Shown: one piece after another, positions 6,628 to 9,048 of the stretch
Layout of the letters: each line of letters opens with the position of its first letter
Position numbering within the stretch: position 1 is the stretch's first letter
From: Bordetella parapertussis
GTDB taxonomy: Bacteria > Pseudomonadota > Gammaproteobacteria > Burkholderiales > Burkholderiaceae_C
Reading direction: 5' to 3'
Length of the DNA: 9,048 nucleotides
NCBI GenBank assembly: GCA_945882755.1
Contig: CAMCWS010000127.1
Coordinates: 1 to 9,048 of the forward strand
Translations under genes and position numbers: made by a program
The notes under the pieces: generated by a model
Database searches by the model: none
What the model was told of the DNA's origin: nothing
What the model saw: the letters and a program-made list of their open reading frames with translations, nothing else

Positions 6628-7275
6628 CTATTGATCACGCTCTTGTATATCTTTGAGTTTTTGGTTGACGTTTTGTAGCTTTTTCTTCATGCGACGAATT
6701 TTTGCTTGAAGTTCATCTTCAACCGGTGTGCCTGAATCTTTGCTAGGTGAATTGACCTTAACTTGCTTGCCGATCTTTGTCGCAGAGTTTCGAGGTTTGC
6801 GGGCAATGCCAGGATTTTGAGTAACTGCTGATGCGTTTACAAGGTGAGCTGTCGATCTTGCGGAGACGGTCTGGCTAAAGCGAACAAAATGGTCAACGAT
6901 ATGGGTTTTGTCTATATGCGCTGTGTTTTCTTCCAAGACATCTTTACTGCCGAAGAGCTGCTGGGTGGTTATGGGCGCATCGTCTGCAAATTTTTGTCGA
7001 TGATCCGAGATGGATTTTTGGCTATTGATTTGTTGTCTATTTTCTTTGATATGTTCTTCATTTATGCGGTGAATTTGATCTTTGATATGGGTTTTTTTCT
7101 CGGCAAAAAAATCATCCTTGATGATGGACTTTGGTGTTGAGCCAGTTGCCTTTTGAAGATCAACAGATTTAATTTCACCTTCTTCAATATCGTATTTTGG
7201 GCTGACAGCGTTACGGGTTGCTGGATTAAAGCTAACTGAGTGCTGGACTCCACTGCGTACAATTTTGCGACTCAT
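6628..7275 (-). CDS. Unknown hydrophilic protein with C-terminal coiled coil
   Basis: I do not recognise this 215-residue protein. It has no signal peptide, no membrane segment and no cysteine. Most of it is polar and probably disordered. Two stretches repeat His-Ile: 62-76 (THIKDQIHRINEEHI) and 119-130 (AHIDKTHIVDHF). Residues 150-184 are basic and rich in Ser, Asn and Pro. The C terminus is a clear short coiled coil: V185, L189, I193, M196, L200, V203, L207 and I210 keep 3-4 spacing, with basic and acidic residues between. The reading frame starts at an ATG at 7275 with no Shine-Dalgarno (the preceding bases are pyrimidine-rich), so the start is less certain. It lies between the outer-membrane barrel gene (88 nt upstream) and PPK2 (57 nt downstream) on one strand. 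An oligomerising scaffold or nucleic-acid-binding role is only a guess. Confidence 0.72.
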   Translation of the reverse strand: MSRKIVRSGVQHSVSFNPATRNAVSPKYDIEEGEIKSVDLQKATGSTPKSIIKDDFFAEKKTHIKDQIHRINEEHIKENRQQINSQKSISDHRQKFADDAPITTQQLFGSKDVLEENTAHIDKTHIVDHFVRFSQTVSARSTAHLVNASAVTQNPGIARKPRNSATKIGKQVKVNSPSKDSGTPVEDELQAKIRRMKKKLQNVNQKLKDIQERDQ

Positions 7276-7363
7276 GGTTTTAGGTGGAATAAATTGCAGA
7301 TGGACGAAGTATATTCACTGCGCTTTGTTGCAAGTAAAGCTGGCTTTCACGAGCCCCAGATAA

Positions 7364-7918
7364 CTAAAATTTGTACCTGATACCTATGCCCATTGAGGCG
7401 TTTTGGGTCGTATCGGATTCGCCTTTTTTCGTCCATACATACTCAGAAGAAACTCCCCACTTGGGATTGATGTTGTATGAAATGCCTAGACCATAAATAG
7501 TCTGTGCGTAAGTCGAGTCTGTGGCCTTTTGTGACACGGATGTTTTAACAACCGTTGTTTGTGTTCCAAACTGCCTACCTAACTTTGCATAAGCACCCCA
7601 AGCAGTATTGAATGTGATGAATGGCCGTACACCTATGCTGTAGCCATTATTTAGTTTGACCGTGTAAGTGATAACGCTTGTTGGTGCGATGGATGCATCA
7701 CTGCTGCCATCAAACGCATTTGCTTCAAGTGCAACGTTATCCATCACCACATATGCCAGCCCCAATCCAACAACGGTGGGCTTGAAGGTGCCGAGATTTT
7801 TGGAGGACTCGTCTTTGATGGAAGTTTGTACATATGAAATTCCACCAAAAATATCACCCACATTTTGCGCATTTACTTCTAAACCGACTACCCATAATAA
7901 AACCCATACCAGCTTCAT
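7364..7918 (-). CDS. Outer-membrane beta-barrel protein (OmpX/OmpA-barrel type)
   Basis: A 184-residue predicted outer-membrane protein. Residues 1-17 form a signal peptide ending VNA, with the mature protein starting QNVGDIFGG. The rest alternates hydrophobic and polar residues in strands such as FGGISYVQTS (24-33), TVVGLGLAYVVM (48-59), VALEANAF (62-69), WGAYAKLGRQF (106-116), YGLGISYNI (141-149), WGVSSEYVWTK (153-163) and MGIGIRYKF (176-184). The terminal phenylalanine and the penultimate aromatic pattern are the BAM recognition signal. Size and pattern fit a single eight-stranded barrel of the OMP_b-brl class without a peptidoglycan-binding domain. The ATG at 7918 has only a weak GGA upstream. 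It is the first gene of a minus-strand series with the coiled-coil protein and PPK2, and divergent from a secreted-protein gene. The function (porin, adhesin or structural) is not readable. Confidence 0.88.
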   Translation of the reverse strand: MKLVWVLLWVVGLEVNAQNVGDIFGGISYVQTSIKDESSKNLGTFKPTVVGLGLAYVVMDNVALEANAFDGSSDASIAPTSVITYTVKLNNGYSIGVRPFITFNTAWGAYAKLGRQFGTQTTVVKTSVSQKATDSTYAQTIYGLGISYNINPKWGVSSEYVWTKKGESDTTQNASMGIGIRYKF

Positions 7919-8029
7919 GACTTAATCCATGTGTTTGCGTGAGCTATAGTAACAATATAAATGTCCTATATTTTTTTAATTATTGATTAATATATTTATA
8001 TTGATGAATTAAATATGAGTTAATGCCAC
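7919..8029. promoter_or_regulatory. AT-rich divergent spacer with imperfect direct repeat
   Basis: This 111-bp region separates divergent starts of the barrel gene and the two-cysteine secreted protein, so promoters for both probably lie here. It is strikingly AT-rich from about 7954 to 8022. Two copies of TATTGAT, 18 bp apart (7981-7987 and 7999-8005), each followed by an AT-only or nearly AT-only tract, form an imperfect direct repeat that could be an operator or simply a bent AT-tract. Many -10-like hexamers exist and none stands out with a good -35. Confidence 0.45.
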
Positions 8030-8422
8030 ATGAAATCAAATACTGTTTCTACTCGTCCCATCTCAGCAGACAAGCAGGCAATGAGAAAAGGTGTGAAGTC
8101 TCGTTGCTTCATGACCAGTTTTTTTGTCATTTGCAGCTTATTTGCTTCGCATGCAAACAGTCAAAATTTATTTGGAAATCCCAGTTGTACAAATTGGATG
8201 ACCACGAGCAAAATTGAAAAAACCACTTGGTTAAATGCCTTTTTGGCGCCATTGAACTTAACCAATGTTTCCAGAAAAAAACTACCCGAAGACAAATTCA
8301 GCAAATTACCAACGCTGGATCCAGCTGTTCACTATGTTGATCATTTCTGTGAGCTCAATGCAAATGAATTTGCCTCGGTGGGCGCCATTCAATTTTTAGA
8401 CAAGTTGACAAACGGTAGTTAA
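8030..8422 (+). CDS. Small secreted two-cysteine protein
   Basis: The open frame gives 130 residues from the ATG at 8030. A hydrophobic signal core (FMTSFFVICSLFASHANS, 27-44) begins late, so the true start may instead be the ATG at 8081 (residue 18, giving an n-region RKGVKSR) or the one at 8111. None has a well-placed Shine-Dalgarno. Cleavage is predicted after HANS, before QNLFG. The mature domain of about 85 residues carries two cysteines, C53 and C107, near its ends, with predicted helices around TTWLNAFLAPLN (65-76) and FASVGAIQFLDKL (114-126) and a segment LDPAVHYVDHFCELN (96-110). Layout (helical, one disulfide, periplasmic) recalls HdeA or Rap1a-like small proteins, but this is shape only. 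It converges with the bactofilin gene, with 16 nt between stops. Confidence 0.7.
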   Translation: MKSNTVSTRPISADKQAMRKGVKSRCFMTSFFVICSLFASHANSQNLFGNPSCTNWMTTSKIEKTTWLNAFLAPLNLTNVSRKKLPEDKFSKLPTLDPAVHYVDHFCELNANEFASVGAIQFLDKLTNGS

Positions 8423-8438
8423 CCGCGAGCTTAATTTA

Positions 8439-8810
8439 TCAAGACTTGGTGCTACCCATATTGCCAATAAATTGGCCACCACGCTCAATGTCAATTTCTG
8501 AGTAGGTAAGTTTTCCAGAAACTTTTCCAGTTTTGAAAATTTTCACCAAACCCTTGCAATTGATGTCGTTTTCTAGTTGGCCATGCACTTGTATTCCTTG
8601 GGCCTGAACTTTTCCTTTGATGTTTCCTTTTGGTCCCACTTCCAGTTCTTTGCAATTAATTTCGCCAGATATGTCGCCATTTATTTGAGCAAATCCTGGC
8701 ACATTGATGGAGCCAACGAAGGTGACACCATCGGGTATGAACAAATCATTGTTGAGGCTTGAAACATTAGACATAGAGGTAATTAATTTTGGTTGATTAA
8801 CAGTCATCAT
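8439..8810 (-). CDS. Bactofilin (polymer-forming cytoskeletal protein)
   Basis: A 123-residue bactofilin-domain protein (DUF583). Bactofilins self-assemble without nucleotide into filaments near the inner membrane and help place cell-wall enzymes, stalks or polar structures (family knowledge). The core spans about residues 26-117 and shows the repeating rungs of a right-handed beta helix: GVTFVGSINVPGFAQINGDI, GEINCKELEVGPKGNIKGKV, AQGIQVHGQLENDINCKGLV, then KIFKTGKVSGKL and EIDIERGGQFIGNM. Short unstructured ends on both sides are normal. The start is uncertain: two adjacent ATGs at 8810 and 8807 and a third at 8774 (residue 13), none with a Shine-Dalgarno. There is no adjacent M23 peptidase gene, a common bactofilin partner. 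It is divergent from the gene behind the Fur box. Confidence 0.92.
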   Translation of the reverse strand: MMTVNQPKLITSMSNVSSLNNDLFIPDGVTFVGSINVPGFAQINGDISGEINCKELEVGPKGNIKGKVQAQGIQVHGQLENDINCKGLVKIFKTGKVSGKLTYSEIDIERGGQFIGNMGSTKS

Positions 8811-8895
8811 ATTGCAAGTTGATCGACTGGTATTACTCAGTGTTTTGTAGCGTGTTTTGATGAATGGCTGATGTAGGCCTCTAAATTCAAAAGTT

Positions 8896-8914
8896 AATGC
8901 GAATCATTCTTATT
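8896..8914 (+). promoter_or_regulatory. Candidate Fur box
   Basis: The 19 bases AATGCGAATCATTCTTATT closely match the iron-repressor operator type AATGATAATCATTCTCATT known from proteobacteria. Seen as a 7-1-7 inverted repeat around C8904, TGCGAAT pairs with ATTCTTA at five of seven positions. It sits just upstream of a TATGAT -10 at 8920-8925 and would overlap the -35 region, the usual place for repression. Binding is inferred from similarity. Confidence 0.72.
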
Positions 8915-8919
8915 TAGTT

Positions 8920-8925
8920 TATGAT
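8920..8925 (+). promoter_or_regulatory. Candidate -10 element of the right-edge gene
   Basis: TATGAT matches the sigma-70 -10 consensus at five of six bases, 31 bases ahead of the ATG at 8957. No good -35 hexamer lies 16-18 bases upstream, where the Fur-box candidate is. Confidence 0.45.
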
Positions 8926-8956
8926 GGCCTTACTTTTTGAGCAGAGGGAAAACATC

Positions 8957-9048
8957 ATGGAAACCATGAAGCAAGAGCAATTTCAAACATGGTCGTGTAC
9001 CAGACGTCTACTGCTTGCAGTTGCCTATGCACACATAGGTCTTTCTGT
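8957..9048 (+). CDS. 5' end of a probably exported, iron-regulated gene (partial)
   Basis: The frame is open from the ATG at 8957 to the window end and reads METMKQEQFQTWSCTRRLLL then AVAYAHIGLS. AGAGGG lies 8 nt ahead of the ATG; a second in-frame ATG at 8966 is possible. The polar stretch, then two arginines, then a hydrophobic run looks like the start of a long signal peptide, as in TonB-dependent receptors. TRRLLL also resembles a weak twin-arginine motif. With a Fur-box candidate and -10 element upstream, an iron-uptake or haem-uptake envelope protein is the likely class, but only 30 codons are visible and no family can be assigned. Confidence 0.62.
   Translation, partial: METMKQEQFQTWSCTRRLLLAVAYAHIGLS

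Larger units (their letters stand above)
8811..8956. promoter_or_regulatory. Divergent control region with iron-type operator
   Basis: This 146-bp spacer separates the bactofilin start from the partial gene at the right edge. It contains a Fur-box candidate and a -10 element directed to the right. I found no convincing promoter for bactofilin; the TAATAC on the minus strand near 8830 lacks a matching -35. Confidence 0.55.

Noticed and set aside
6844..7140. 98-residue hydrophobic open frame on the plus strand
   Set aside because: It is antisense to the coiled-coil gene. The Phe/Met-rich composition results from reading Lys/Gln/Asn/His codons backwards. The heptad pattern on the minus strand is strong evidence for the other strand.
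7336..7347. AAAGCTGGCTTT hairpin after the barrel gene
   Set aside because: Only four to five base pairs with a minimal loop and no T-tract; too weak to call a terminator.
7300..7380. 26-codon plus-strand frame with AGGTGG upstream (7282-7287)
   Set aside because: The ribosome-site match is 12 bases from the ATG, the peptide (MDEVYSLRF...) has no recognisable character, and it runs into the 3' end of the barrel gene. Probably chance.
8413..8425. CGGT...ACCG hairpin at the end of the two-cysteine gene
   Set aside because: A four-base stem with no T-run; expected by chance.
8957..9048. Twin-arginine signal in the edge gene
   Set aside because: TRRLLL only partly matches the Tat consensus, lacking the usual Phe and following Lys; an ordinary Sec signal of a receptor-type protein explains it as well.

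Overview
The window looks like chromosome of a betaproteobacterium, most likely a Burkholderiales member of the Comamonadaceae type. This is inferred from the style of the phenylacetate genes, the gene mix and the moderate GC content; no rRNA or other phylogenetic marker is present. There are no transposases, integrases, CRISPR arrays, tRNAs or rRNAs, and no gene-free stretch longer than about 150 bases.

Left part (1-4518): part of the aerobic phenylacetyl-CoA (paa) degradation pathway. paaG, paaI and paaK lie on the minus strand as a tightly packed unit (2-nt gap, then an ATGA overlap). paaF runs divergently on the plus strand from a 93-bp shared control region and is followed 15 nt later by a membrane-anchored alpha/beta hydrolase. 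PaaK makes phenylacetyl-CoA, PaaG isomerises the ring-epoxide to the oxepin, PaaF hydrates dehydroadipyl-CoA, and PaaI is the rescue thioesterase. The epoxidase (paaABCDE), paaZ, paaH and paaJ are not in the window.

Middle part (4487-5511): a glutaredoxin-fold protein with no cysteine at all, whose 3' end overlaps the hydrolase gene convergently, then two small secreted proteins of unknown function in convergent orientation.

Right part (5659-8810): a minus-strand series of outer-membrane beta-barrel protein, an unknown disordered and coiled-coil protein, and a PPK2 polyphosphate kinase, possibly one operon. The barrel gene is divergent, across an AT-rich 111-bp spacer, from another small secreted two-cysteine protein, which converges on a small bactofilin gene. 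This half is visibly more AT-rich than the paa half.

Right edge (8811-9048): a good Fur-box candidate and a -10 element precede the 5' end of a plus-strand gene with a secretion-type N terminus, cut by the window. An iron-regulated envelope gene is the likely reading.

I see no clear undescribed multi-gene system. The items most worth attention are the cysteine-free glutaredoxin-like protein, the unknown coiled-coil protein between the barrel and PPK2, and the hydrolase coupled to paaF.
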